Under the pieces are notes generated by a model that worked only from the letters and a program-made list of their open reading frames with translations, was not told where the DNA came from and searched no databases. This document shows positions 1 to 8,068 of a stretch of 26,544 nt of DNA, piece after piece. Both the position numbers and the translations under genes were made by a program. This DNA comes from Planctomycetota bacterium (lineage in GTDB: Bacteria > Planctomycetota > Planctomycetia > Pirellulales > Pirellulaceae), in contig JAPLNJ010001210.1 of assembly GCA_026692885.1 (NCBI GenBank), positions 1 to 26,544 of the forward strand. Reading direction: 5' to 3'. Each line of letters starts with the position of its first letter. Positions within the stretch are counted from its first letter, which is position 1.

Positions 1-681
1 CCCATGTCCAGAACCTTGACCGTCCCCTCCGTGCTCAGCAGCAGGTTCGCCGGTTTGATGTCGCGGTGGACGACCCCGTGCGTGTGCGCGTACTCCAGGC
101 CCTTCGCCGCCTGCACGATGCAGTCCAGGGCCTCTGCCACGCCGAGTGGTCCGCGGTCCTTGACGATCCGCGCCAGATCCTGCCCCTCCACGTACTCCAT
201 GACCAGGAAGTGCAGCCCGTGATCCTCATCAGCGTCGAACGCGGTGACAATGTTCGGGTGCAACAGTCGGGCCGCAGCTTTGGCCTCACGCTGAAAACGG
301 CGGACGGCATCGGGCGATGACATGGCTCTTGGCGGCAACACCTTCAGGGCCACCACCCGATTCATGCCGCGATGACGTGCCTGGAACACCTCGCCCATGC
401 CGCCGGCACCCAGTCGTTCCAGGATCACGTACTCTCGTAGCACCAGTGACTTGATCTTGCCTTGATACACGGCCGCCGCCTGGAACTTGGTCAGCTTGCC
501 CTGACGAATCAGTTCCCGTGCTAGACCTTGGGCATCCGAGGGTCGTTTTTCGGCTGGGAGGGAACCCAACAGCGATGAAACCTCGGCGGCCGAAAGCAAA
601 CCGCTGCGGTTCAGGTTGTCGACGAAATGCTGCAGTGTGACCGACGTGTTGCAGCGTTCCCCGCGACGGGCAATCGCTCAT
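1..681 (-). CDS. Hanks-type Ser/Thr protein kinase, C-terminal part beyond window edge, apparent frameshift near the start
   Basis: Phosphorylates proteins on Ser/Thr in the cytoplasm. Read on the minus strand, the frame gives an N-terminal helical segment common to planctomycete kinases (around LIRQGKLTKFQ), the glycine loop GAGGMGEV, the lysine in VVALKVL, the catalytic loop HRDIKPANLL and DMG in place of DFG, then runs off the left edge. DMG is usual in planctomycete kinases. The kinase frame has no good start: its first codons follow directly on the stop of the upstream sigma factor. An ATG at 681 with a strong AGGAG site overlaps that stop but lies in another frame. Dropping one G from the four-G run at 659-662 joins this ATG to the kinase frame. 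So the true start is probably 681 and the sequence carries a one-base insertion, either real or an assembly error. The next in-frame starts would be ATT at 674 or TTG at 599. Kinase identity is near certain; intactness is not. Confidence 0.85.
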
Positions 682-1322
682 GACTTCTCCTGCCCCGCCA
701 CTTCTTGGCGCAACATCTTGATTACTCGGTTCTTGTACACGAACACTGAGGCCACCTTGATCCCGAGTAGCTCCGCCACTTCATTGCCGGCCCGGCCTTC
801 GACCGCCGTCCACCAGAACGCCTGCCAAACGTGCGGCTGAACGCGGCCCTTGATCTGGTCGCACGCCGCGCGAGAACGGCTCAGCTCGCGTTCCACTTCG
901 TCGCCCAGTGCCTGGGTCAGCTCTTCAATACGAAGGCCGCTCGCGTCCGATTCAGCCAAGTTATTGAGACGCTCAACCTGTGCCGTGTCGCCGCTGCCCC
1001 GTGCCCCGGGCAGCGCCGCGCGTCGTCGAAAGTCGATGATCGAGCGTTTGACCACGGTGCTGAGCCAAGCGCGGAAGCTTTTCGCCGGATCGTATTCGAA
1101 AGTCGGCATCAAGCGGGCCAGCTTCTCCAGAACGACGGCCGCGATCTCCTCGGCATCCGCACGTTGCAGGTCATGGCGCAGGCACCAATTGACGATGATC
1201 GGCTGGTAACGGGCGAAGAACCGTCGCCAGGCTTCTTGATCGTGCAGGTCCCGAACCTTGCTCAACAAGCTCAGGCTGGTGCAGTCGTCAGGAGCGATGG
1301 AGCGTGATTCGTCAGCGGACAT
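678..1322 (-). CDS. ECF-family RNA polymerase sigma factor (planctomycete kinase-linked group)
   Basis: Directs RNA polymerase to a target promoter set. The 214-residue protein has an N-terminal sigma region 2 (residues about 25-85, including FFARYQPIIVNWC and the helix AEEIAAVVLEKLARL) and a C-terminal region 4 helix-turn-helix (about 165-205, EGRAGNEVAELLGIKVASVF). Length fits ECF sigma factors. Its stop codon overlaps the ATG of the kinase gene, so the two are probably translated together. In planctomycetes this pairing of an ECF sigma factor with a Ser/Thr kinase is common, and the kinase may control the sigma factor; no anti-sigma gene is visible here. The start at 1322 is the first ATG of the frame. 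The class is certain, the target genes unknown. Confidence 0.9.
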   Translation of the reverse strand: MSADESRSIAPDDCTSLSLLSKVRDLHDQEAWRRFFARYQPIIVNWCLRHDLQRADAEEIAAVVLEKLARLMPTFEYDPAKSFRAWLSTVVKRSIIDFRRRAALPGARGSGDTAQVERLNNLAESDASGLRIEELTQALGDEVERELSRSRAACDQIKGRVQPHVWQAFWWTAVEGRAGNEVAELLGIKVASVFVYKNRVIKMLRQEVAGQEKS

Positions 1323-1627
1323 CGCGTGTGACCCGGCGCATCAGCCGCCCCTCCAGAGTGAATGATGTCGTCTCCGATCCGTCCGGTAAGCGGGTCTATG
1401 TTACCGCAAAGGGGAGTCGGTGTCATCCGGCAACAGGGCGGCATGACGTCAGGACCCCATTTTCTACGTGGACCCCGCGTCTTCTCGGCATTTTCCCGTT
1501 TCTTCGCGTTTGCTGTTAGGTCCTCCCGTACTACCTCTCAGAACGGCTTACACGATTCGTTCGATCCGCCGGCTCAGAAGGCCGGCTGTCGCGGCACTCA
1601 CGAGGCGTATCCACAGGAGTACCAGTC
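1323..1627. other. Divergent intergenic region with a 5'-leader hairpin
   Basis: About 300 bases separate the leftward sigma factor from the rightward secreted protein, so both promoters should lie here. I could not assign convincing -35/-10 boxes. A hairpin with arms GCCGGC at 1568-1573 and 1581-1586 (7-base loop) sits about 40 bases before the secreted-protein start. The ribosome site AGGAG at 1615-1619 lies 8 bases from the ATG at 1628. Confidence 0.5.
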
Positions 1628-4600
1628 ATGTTTTTTTGGTCAGTCACAACACAGCGGGCACGAAAAATCCACAACGCACATCGTCGCGCGCGTCTGCTTG
1701 GCCGACGTCGCCTGCTCTTGGAACAGCTTGAAGACCGTCAACTCCTGGACGCAGCTTCGATGCTTGTGGCAAACGCGTTCCGCACCCCGGACGCTGTCAA
1801 CGGGAATGTTGGCCACGAATCGGACGACATTCGTTCTCCCGCCGACACGCACCACACATGGCTCGCGCAACGCGACACACCGTTGATCCACCCCGACCAA
1901 GTGTTTTACCTGGACACCCAGGGGGCTGCGGCGGTCGACTACGACGGCCCGATTACCGTCCCCGACATCGATGTGCCGCAGTTCTCTGCTGAACCGTTTG
2001 GCCTAGCGGGCCGCGAGCACGACATCCTCAGTCGCGTGATCAACATTCTGAACGATGAGTTCTCGGAGACAGGCATTCACTTCACCGATCAACCCCCGTC
2101 GCTCGAGGTGCCGTTCTCGGCGATCTACCTCGGCGGCGATAATCGTCGGTTCTCGGACCACGGCTCCTTCTTGGGCCTCGCGGAGGAGGTCGATGTTCGG
2201 AACCAGAATCCGAACGACAAGGCGTTTGTCTTTAGCGATAATGTCGCCGCACACAGCAACATCGGCGATGAAGAGTCCGCCGCGGATTGCCTTGTGGAGG
2301 TGATCTCGCACGAGTCCGCGCATTTGCTGGGCTGGTCGCATCCTGCCGACGACGCGGACCTCCCCGCGCTTGATCGCGTGGCGTTGTCGATTCCGACGTT
2401 ACTGAGTCCTGGAGATGGCAGTACCGGTCAGTCAACCCGGCCGACGTTTAATTGGTCTACGGTAAGCGGTGCGAACACCTATCGAATCCTGATAGCAACC
2501 AGTGCGGCGGCGCTGCCCACCGGCTCTGCCAACCCCGTCAGCAGTTCCAGCCTGCTGATCAATAGCACCGCCTCCAGTACATCCTTCACGCCCAGCGCGG
2601 GCACATTGACCGATGGCGCGACCTACTATTGGGAGGTCCGCGCCGGCAATTCCACGACCGGTGACGGCGGAATCTGGTCGACTCGACGTAGCTTCACCAC
2701 GCAGCCCGCGGTGTTGACTACCCCCAGCTTGACCAGCCCTGCCAGCGGGGCCACGGGCCAAGCGACGACCCCGGCGTTCAACTGGTCCGCGATCAGCGGG
2801 GCCAACAACTATCGGATCCTGGTGGCGACCACGGCGGCGGCTTTGCCCACGGGCGGCGCCGATCCGGTGAGCAGCGCCAGTCTGCTGCTCAACGCGACCA
2901 CCTCGAACACGACCTACACGCCGGCGAGTGGGCTGCTGAGCAATGGCTCGGTGTATTACTGGGAAGTGCGGGCCGGGAATTCTTCGAACGGAGCGGCCAG
3001 CGTCTGGTCCGGCCAGCGGAGCTTCACCACGCAGCCCGCGGTGTTGACTACCCCCAGCTTGACCAGCCCGGCCAGCGGGGCCACGGGCCAATCGACGACC
3101 CCGGCGTTCACCTGGTCCGCGATCAGCGGGGCCAACAACTATCGGATCCTGGTAGCGACCACGACGGCGGCCTTGCCCACCGGCGGCGCCGATCCGGTGA
3201 GCAGCGCCAGCCTGCTGCTCGACACGACCACCTCGAACACGACCTACACACCGGCGAGTGGGCTGTTGAGCAACGGCGCGGTGTATTACTGGGAAGTGCG
3301 GGCGGGGAATTCTTCGAACGGCGCCAGCGGGATTTGGTCTGTCAATCGTTCTTTCACGACCGTGCCGGGGACACCCGGCGGAGATCAGTATGAAAACGAC
3401 AATACGGCAAGCCAAGCCCAGCCAATTGTTACTGGCGTGACGCAGATCCATAGCATACACGTGGTCGGGGACGTGGATTGGGTCAAGTTCACCCTCACGG
3501 CGCCCTCGGAAGTGTCGATCGTAACCGACAGTTCATTCAGTAACATCAAGGAGCTGACGCTTTTCGGCCCTGATGACTCTTCGACGCAGAAAACCTACAC
3601 TAATGACACGTACGGAATCGGGCAGTCCGCCCGTCTCTTTTTCAACGGCTCCGACGCCTTGGGAGTTGGGACATACTACGTGCGCATCAACGAGCTGGGC
3701 AATGATGCGACGGTGAGCAATTATTCCCTCCAAGTGACCATCACCCCGGCCGTGAGTATCAACCTTCGCGGTGGCGGGTCCGGACCGATCGATCCGGCGA
3801 AGCCGACTTGGGTTGTTGTTCACGGTCGAACCGACAGTCCCGATTCTCAAAAGATCGGCGGTCTCGTTGCAGCGATCGACACATTCTCGACGACCGATCA
3901 GGTCCTAGTGTTGGACTGGCGCGTCTTGGCAGCAGACAACAGTTCCGCCGTCGGAGCGGTGATCACCGGTGCCGAGGACTGGATCAAGCCGGTTGCCACA
4001 TGGGCGGCCAGTCGTTTGACGACTCTCGGCTTCGCGGGGGCCAATCGAAACAACCTCAACCTCATCGGTCACAGTTGGGGCAGCTACGTGTGTGCCGAGA
4101 TCTCTGAACGGCTTGGATCGGTTAACACGATTGTGGCCCTCGATCCAGCGCGTGACGGTGCTGGCTCCTACGACCCGGACCATGGAGAGGTCGACTTTAA
4201 GACCTACTCTCAGTTCTCCTGGGCTTTCCACGGCACCGATCTTCAAATTGGGGTGTTGGCTGGATCACGAGTAACGCCCAGCACGGCGGATGAAGCATTC
4301 GTAATGATCGGAAGCAATCACTCGGAGGTCGTTACAGTCTTTGCCGATCTGCTAAGTAATACCGGTGCAAGGCAGTACTTCGGCCTAGAACATGTCTTGA
4401 ACCATGTGCCCGGTGTCTGGAATCTCAATCGTTACGATTCGGATGGCGTTGCCAACACCGGAGGGACCTATGAAGCCGTTCTCCAGACAAATGGAGCTGT
4501 CGCTGATTCGGTCACGTACTTTGATTCGAGCGGAGAAGGCGTCCACTCTTTCAATTCCACCCAACTGACTAACGGGGGCTTTGAGAACGGGACGTTGAGC

Positions 4601-5440
4601 GGATGGACCGTTACGGCCGGTGGCCAGTATCCGAAGCTGGTGACGGCCGCACCGGCGAGCGGGACCTACGCCCTGCAACTCGGCGACGGCGGCAACGGCC
4701 TGGGGAGCGGCAACACGGCCTGCATCCAGCAGATTGTGACTATCCCCGCGGCCACGGTTTCGCCGACCCTGAGCCTAAAGTACAAGGTCGAGGGCACAGA
4801 CGGAGAGCAGTACGACTGGATGAAGGTCTACGTCAACGCTACCCAGATCGCCAGTTGGTCCACCGACACCAGCGGCTGGAAGACCTTCACCTATGACCTG
4901 TCCGCCTTCAAGGGCCAGAGTGTCACGCTAAAGATCAGCAGCTGGACGATGGACACAATCGCCCCGGTCAACTACTTTCTCGACGACATCAGCATCGTGT
5001 TGGCGAACGGCGGCTTCGAGAACGGGACTTTGAGCGGTTGGACTGTCACGGCCGGTGGGCAGTTCCCGAAGGTGGTGAGTGGCGCCCCGGCGAGCGAAGC
5101 CTACGCCCTGCAACTCGGCGACGGTGGCAGCGGCCTGGGCGGCGGTAACACGGCCTCCATCCAGCAGACCGTAACCATCGTTGCGTCCACGGTCGCGCCC
5201 ACTCTGAGCCTGAAGTACAAAGTTGAGGGCACCGACGGAGAGCAGTACGACTGGATGAAGATCTTCGTCAATGCCACCCAGATCGCCAGTTGGTCCACCG
5301 ACACCGGCGGCTGGAAGACCTTCACCTATGACCTGTCCGCCTTCAAGGGCCAGAGTGTCACGCTAAAGATCAGCAGCTGGACGGTGGACACAATTGCCCC
5401 GGTCAACTACTTCCTGGATGATGTGAGCATCATCGCCTGA
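1628..5440 (+). CDS. Secreted multidomain protein: metzincin-like protease plus lipase-like hydrolase with repeats
   Basis: A 1270-residue exported protein, probably surface-bound or extracellular. Residues 21-40 carry the planctomycete N-terminal motif (RRLLLEQLEDRQLL), which in these genomes marks exported giants. Residues about 125-250 form a protease-like domain with HESAHLLGWSH at 228-238, an exact HExxHxxGxxH metzincin zinc site. Three FN3-like repeats follow (about 253-357, 361-470, 471-580; period 110 in the last two). A PPC-like domain spans about 585-705. An alpha/beta hydrolase resembling triacylglycerol lipases spans about 725-910: nucleophile GHSWGS (S816), aspartate in LDPA (D839) and a candidate histidine in SNHSE (H898). 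Two 145-residue C-terminal repeats beginning NGGFENGTLSGW look like carbohydrate-binding or MAM-like beta-sandwiches. The start is supported by AGGAG at 1615-1619. No dockerin or sorting tail is seen. Domain assignments are by motif; substrates are unknown. Confidence 0.88.
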   Translation: MFFWSVTTQRARKIHNAHRRARLLGRRRLLLEQLEDRQLLDAASMLVANAFRTPDAVNGNVGHESDDIRSPADTHHTWLAQRDTPLIHPDQVFYLDTQGAAAVDYDGPITVPDIDVPQFSAEPFGLAGREHDILSRVINILNDEFSETGIHFTDQPPSLEVPFSAIYLGGDNRRFSDHGSFLGLAEEVDVRNQNPNDKAFVFSDNVAAHSNIGDEESAADCLVEVISHESAHLLGWSHPADDADLPALDRVALSIPTLLSPGDGSTGQSTRPTFNWSTVSGANTYRILIATSAAALPTGSANPVSSSSLLINSTASSTSFTPSAGTLTDGATYYWEVRAGNSTTGDGGIWSTRRSFTTQPAVLTTPSLTSPASGATGQATTPAFNWSAISGANNYRILVATTAAALPTGGADPVSSASLLLNATTSNTTYTPASGLLSNGSVYYWEVRAGNSSNGAASVWSGQRSFTTQPAVLTTPSLTSPASGATGQSTTPAFTWSAISGANNYRILVATTTAALPTGGADPVSSASLLLDTTTSNTTYTPASGLLSNGAVYYWEVRAGNSSNGASGIWSVNRSFTTVPGTPGGDQYENDNTASQAQPIVTGVTQIHSIHVVGDVDWVKFTLTAPSEVSIVTDSSFSNIKELTLFGPDDSSTQKTYTNDTYGIGQSARLFFNGSDALGVGTYYVRINELGNDATVSNYSLQVTITPAVSINLRGGGSGPIDPAKPTWVVVHGRTDSPDSQKIGGLVAAIDTFSTTDQVLVLDWRVLAADNSSAVGAVITGAEDWIKPVATWAASRLTTLGFAGANRNNLNLIGHSWGSYVCAEISERLGSVNTIVALDPARDGAGSYDPDHGEVDFKTYSQFSWAFHGTDLQIGVLAGSRVTPSTADEAFVMIGSNHSEVVTVFADLLSNTGARQYFGLEHVLNHVPGVWNLNRYDSDGVANTGGTYEAVLQTNGAVADSVTYFDSSGEGVHSFNSTQLTNGGFENGTLSGWTVTAGGQYPKLVTAAPASGTYALQLGDGGNGLGSGNTACIQQIVTIPAATVSPTLSLKYKVEGTDGEQYDWMKVYVNATQIASWSTDTSGWKTFTYDLSAFKGQSVTLKISSWTMDTIAPVNYFLDDISIVLANGGFENGTLSGWTVTAGGQFPKVVSGAPASEAYALQLGDGGSGLGGGNTASIQQTVTIVASTVAPTLSLKYKVEGTDGEQYDWMKIFVNATQIASWSTDTGGWKTFTYDLSAFKGQSVTLKISSWTVDTIAPVNYFLDDVSIIA
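2708..3367 (+). repeat. Tandem 330-bp repeats encoding FN3-like domains
   Basis: Two copies (2708-3037 and 3038-3367) of a 330-base unit are nearly identical at DNA level, including the first stretch of each unit; a more diverged third copy lies upstream at about 2385-2700. Synonymous positions are mostly conserved too, which points to recent duplication or gene conversion within the secreted-protein gene. Confidence 0.85.
4571..5437 (+). repeat. Tandem 435-bp repeats encoding C-terminal NGGFE domains
   Basis: Two copies starting at 4571 and 5006 share most of their DNA sequence; long stretches such as the segment covering WKTFTYDLSAFKGQSVTLKI are nearly base-identical. They encode the last two domains of the secreted protein. 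Confidence 0.85.
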
Positions 5441-5554
5441 CGGGGCCGAGCGGTGGGTGGTGCAGGAAGAAAGACGCTGACGCAGACGACTGCCGAATTC
5501 TCTCCAGACTTCTCGTGGTTGTCTATCTTTTTCGGGCCCCTGAGGCTGTCGGCT

Positions 5555-5571
5555 GACTGACGGCGTCAGTC
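5555..5571. terminator. Inverted repeat between convergent genes, possible terminator
   Basis: GACTGAC, loop GGC, GTCAGTC lies between the stop of the secreted protein (5440) and the stop of brxHI (5584). On the plus strand a short GTTTT follows about 10 bases later. The position suits a shared terminator, but the T-run is weak, so this is tentative. Confidence 0.4.
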
Positions 5572-5583
5572 TGAACGGGCGTT

Positions 5584-7734
5584 TTAACGGGGGCTTACCC
5601 GAACGGAGGCGTCTTTGCTCCGACGTGTCGCGACCGAGAGCCAGCGGCGGGCGCCGGGGACGTCGAGGAGGTAGGCGGCGAGGGTTTCTCGCTCGACCCA
5701 GGGGGGCATCAGGGGCTGGAACTTGCTGAGGCGGTAGTTGGGGAGCGCGGCGGCAACGCCTTGCCAGAATTCGGCATTGTCCCAGAAATCGGGATCGGCA
5801 AGTTGCTCGCGGGCGGCGAGGAAGCGTTCCATGTTCAGCGTGTCGCCGCGAAGTGTGATGGAGTAGTTGTCGGGGATGATGGACCAGCCGGGCTCGGCAG
5901 CTGAAAGGGCGTAACGCAACGTGGAATTGATCCGGCCACCGGCGAAGGTCCACCACTGGAGCTCGCGGTCGGATATCTGGATGCCGCTACGCCCTGGCTG
6001 CAGGACGCCCCGCATCTTGGATCGCTCCTCATTCAACAGCATGGTGGCTTCGGGGGTCAGGTAGCCGTAGACTTCCGTCGAAGTCAGGACCTCCAGAATC
6101 TTCTGGCACACGGCTTGGCCGAGGAACTGGGGCAGGTAGCCGCCCCAGGTCGGCTGGCGGCCGCGCGGGGCGGGATCGACGATGACACGCCGCTCGTCAT
6201 GCCGGATCTGCATCACGACCCAGGCACGGCCGGCAAGTAGGAAACAACTGATCTGGTCGACGAGTTGATCGACGAAGGATTGATTCAGGGTGCCCAGGGG
6301 TTGCCCGGCCTGAGTCTCGACGGCGTAGCTCTGGGGACTGGAGAAGACCGCGTACAGTTCCATGAAGTTGCGGCGCCCGAACCGCTTTTCGGACTTGGGG
6401 CCGAGAACCAGCCTCCCGCTGGCCAGCACGAGCGAATGGTCCTGTAGCATCCAGGCAATCAGGCGGTCGAACTCATCGCGCGGAATGCCGCGGAAGTCGG
6501 GGACCCCGGACAAGTGCGCCCAGGCGGCTTCGACGGGGACACCATCACTGGCCAACGCTAAGGCCAGGATCTGGTGAATCAGCACCGGCCAGCACCGGTC
6601 GCTGACATCCACGCTCTCGACCCAGCCGGATTTGGCCAGTTCGATCAGCGCAATCGCCTGGAGCACGCCCTCGCTGGTTTCACAAAAGAACGTCGTGTTG
6701 GCCACCTGACCGGCGCGGCGGCCTGTGCGGCCCATACGTTGCAGGAATGAGCACACCGTGTCCGGTGCCTCGGCCTGCAACACCCGGTCTAGGTCCCCGA
6801 CGTCGATGCCCAATTCCAACGTCGATGTACAGACGATGCAGGCATCGGAACCACAATTGAAGCGTTCTTCGGCGAGTAGACGCTCCTCCTTCGAGACGGC
6901 GCTGTGGTGGACGAAAACGTCGGTTCCGGCCCGCCGTATATGCTCGGCGACGGCCTCGGTCACCGACCGCGACTGGCAGAAGAACAGGCTCTTGCCGCCC
7001 TTGGCGACTTGGGCGGCGTCGTCTGCGATTTGGGCCAAGCCCGGTCGATGGACGACCAGCAACTGGCGGCGGCCGGGCTTCTTTGGCGGGTCCACGACTC
7101 TGCCAGACCGCTGAGACGTCCCCTGGAGCCAACCGAGGATTGCATCGGGGTTGCCCACTGTCGCGCTTAGTCCGATTCGCTGGACATCATGGCGCGACAG
7201 CCGAGCGATTCGCTCCAGCACGCTCATCAAGTGGGCCCCGCGGTCGGTCCCGGCCACCGCGTGGATCTCGTCGATGATCGCCACTCGCAAGTCGCCGAAC
7301 AACTTGGCAGTGTTGACCCGCGGCGATACCAGCATGACCTCCAGCGATTCCGGGGTCGTCATCAGCAACTCGGCCGGCTCGCGCAGGAATCGCCGACGTT
7401 CGTGGTCCGTCGTATCGCCATGCCAGACAAAGTGGTGCAGGCCGACCATCTCGGTATACAGGCCGAGCCGCTCCGACTGATTGTTCAGCAAAGCCTTGAT
7501 CGGAGCGACATAGATGGCACCGACCGCCTCCGGTTGGTCCGCGACCATCCCGGACAGCGTCGGGAACATGGCGGCTTCTGTCTTGCCGCCTGCGGTGGGA
7601 GCCAGAACGATGGCGTTCATCCCGTCCAGGATCGCCTCGCCGGCCTCCTCCTGGACCGGCCGCAGGCTTGACCAGCCCAGCCGGGCCACAATGGCCTGTT
7701 GCAGTCGCGGCGAAAAGCGGGCGAACACGCTCAT
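5584..7734 (-). CDS. brxHI: BREX helicase BrxHI (Lhr-like superfamily 2 DNA/RNA helicase)
   Basis: ATP-dependent helicase of the DEAD/DEAH Lhr-like class, the last gene of the BREX operon. Counting from the chosen start, the Walker A motif is APTAGGKT (45-52), Walker B is DEIH (155-158), motif III is LSAT (189-192) and motif VI is QRMGRTGRRAG (332-342), followed by a winged-helix/Lhr-type C-terminal half to residue 716. I chose the ATG at 7734, preceded by a GGAG site at suitable distance. An in-frame upstream ATG at 7782 would add 16 residues that do not look like the family start. In types 2 and 6 BREX this gene accompanies brxD in place of the Lon-like brxL of type 1. It is separated from brxD by about 330 bases of REP and hairpin DNA, so it may also have its own transcript. 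Confidence 0.88.
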   Translation of the reverse strand: MSVFARFSPRLQQAIVARLGWSSLRPVQEEAGEAILDGMNAIVLAPTAGGKTEAAMFPTLSGMVADQPEAVGAIYVAPIKALLNNQSERLGLYTEMVGLHHFVWHGDTTDHERRRFLREPAELLMTTPESLEVMLVSPRVNTAKLFGDLRVAIIDEIHAVAGTDRGAHLMSVLERIARLSRHDVQRIGLSATVGNPDAILGWLQGTSQRSGRVVDPPKKPGRRQLLVVHRPGLAQIADDAAQVAKGGKSLFFCQSRSVTEAVAEHIRRAGTDVFVHHSAVSKEERLLAEERFNCGSDACIVCTSTLELGIDVGDLDRVLQAEAPDTVCSFLQRMGRTGRRAGQVANTTFFCETSEGVLQAIALIELAKSGWVESVDVSDRCWPVLIHQILALALASDGVPVEAAWAHLSGVPDFRGIPRDEFDRLIAWMLQDHSLVLASGRLVLGPKSEKRFGRRNFMELYAVFSSPQSYAVETQAGQPLGTLNQSFVDQLVDQISCFLLAGRAWVVMQIRHDERRVIVDPAPRGRQPTWGGYLPQFLGQAVCQKILEVLTSTEVYGYLTPEATMLLNEERSKMRGVLQPGRSGIQISDRELQWWTFAGGRINSTLRYALSAAEPGWSIIPDNYSITLRGDTLNMERFLAAREQLADPDFWDNAEFWQGVAAALPNYRLSKFQPLMPPWVERETLAAYLLDVPGARRWLSVATRRSKDASVRVSPR

Positions 7735-7806
7735 CAAGTTGTCTCCAGCGAAGAAGACCGCCGTTCGACGTTCGGCAGCCACAACAATACCCAGCCGTCA
7801 CTGTCG

Positions 7807-7851
7807 CCCCCGCCGGCCTCGTGCCGGTGGAGCGTAGGTTTCCGCACTAAG
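7807..7851 (-). repeat. REP-like element R0 (diverged)
   Basis: Aligns over its length with R2, R8 and R9 (CCCCCGCCG...CGGTGGAGCG...CGCACTA) but with the palindrome changed to GCCGG-CCTCGT-GCCGG, which keeps the stem while altering the bases. Confidence 0.6.
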
Positions 7852-7876
7852 AGGCACGCGCCACATGACTCCCATT

Positions 7877-7930
7877 CCTGTCCGCCGCTTTCGCCGGTTT
7901 CGCTGCTCCGCGGCGAAAGCGGCGGACAGG
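7877..7930. repeat. Perfect inverted repeat, 20-bp stem, 14-base loop
   Basis: Left arm 7877-7896 starts CCTGTCCGCCGC; right arm 7911-7930 ends GCGGCGGACAGG. All 20 pairs match and the stem is GC-rich, so a very stable hairpin would form in RNA of either strand. Confidence 0.85.
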
Positions 7931-7952
7931 GTCGGTGCTGTGGACGACGCTC

Positions 7953-7996
7953 GTAGTTCAAAATCCTTGGCACTACCGAGGCAAGCTCGGTAGGGG
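7953..7996 (+). repeat. REP-like element R1 (diverged)
   Basis: Runs GTAGTTCAAAATCCTTGG then CTACCGAG-GCAAG-CTCGGTAG, a perfect 8-bp stem. It matches the R3/R5/R6 pattern (TAGTGCAAAATCATGG...CCGAGCAAGCTCGG) with compensated changes in the stem. Confidence 0.7.
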
Positions 7997-8068
7997 CCTG
8001 ATTCCAGCGTCGCGGAATTGTGCAGTCAGCGATTGCACAATCCGGACCGCCGCCCGACGGCCTTGGCT

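Larger units (their letters stand above)
7735..8068. other. brxD-brxHI junction: REP elements and hairpins, no gene
   Basis: This gap inside the BREX operon holds two diverged REP-like copies, a perfect 20-bp-stem inverted repeat (7877-7930) and a small hairpin with arms ATTGTGCA (8017-8024) and TGCACAAT (8034-8041). I see no coding sequence. The structures could terminate, attenuate or protect the operon transcript from its 3' end. Confidence 0.7.

Noticed and set aside
2432..3460. 342-residue minus-strand frame over the FN3-like repeats
   Set aside because: Repeat-driven shadow of the secreted protein; arginine- and glycine-rich nonsense.
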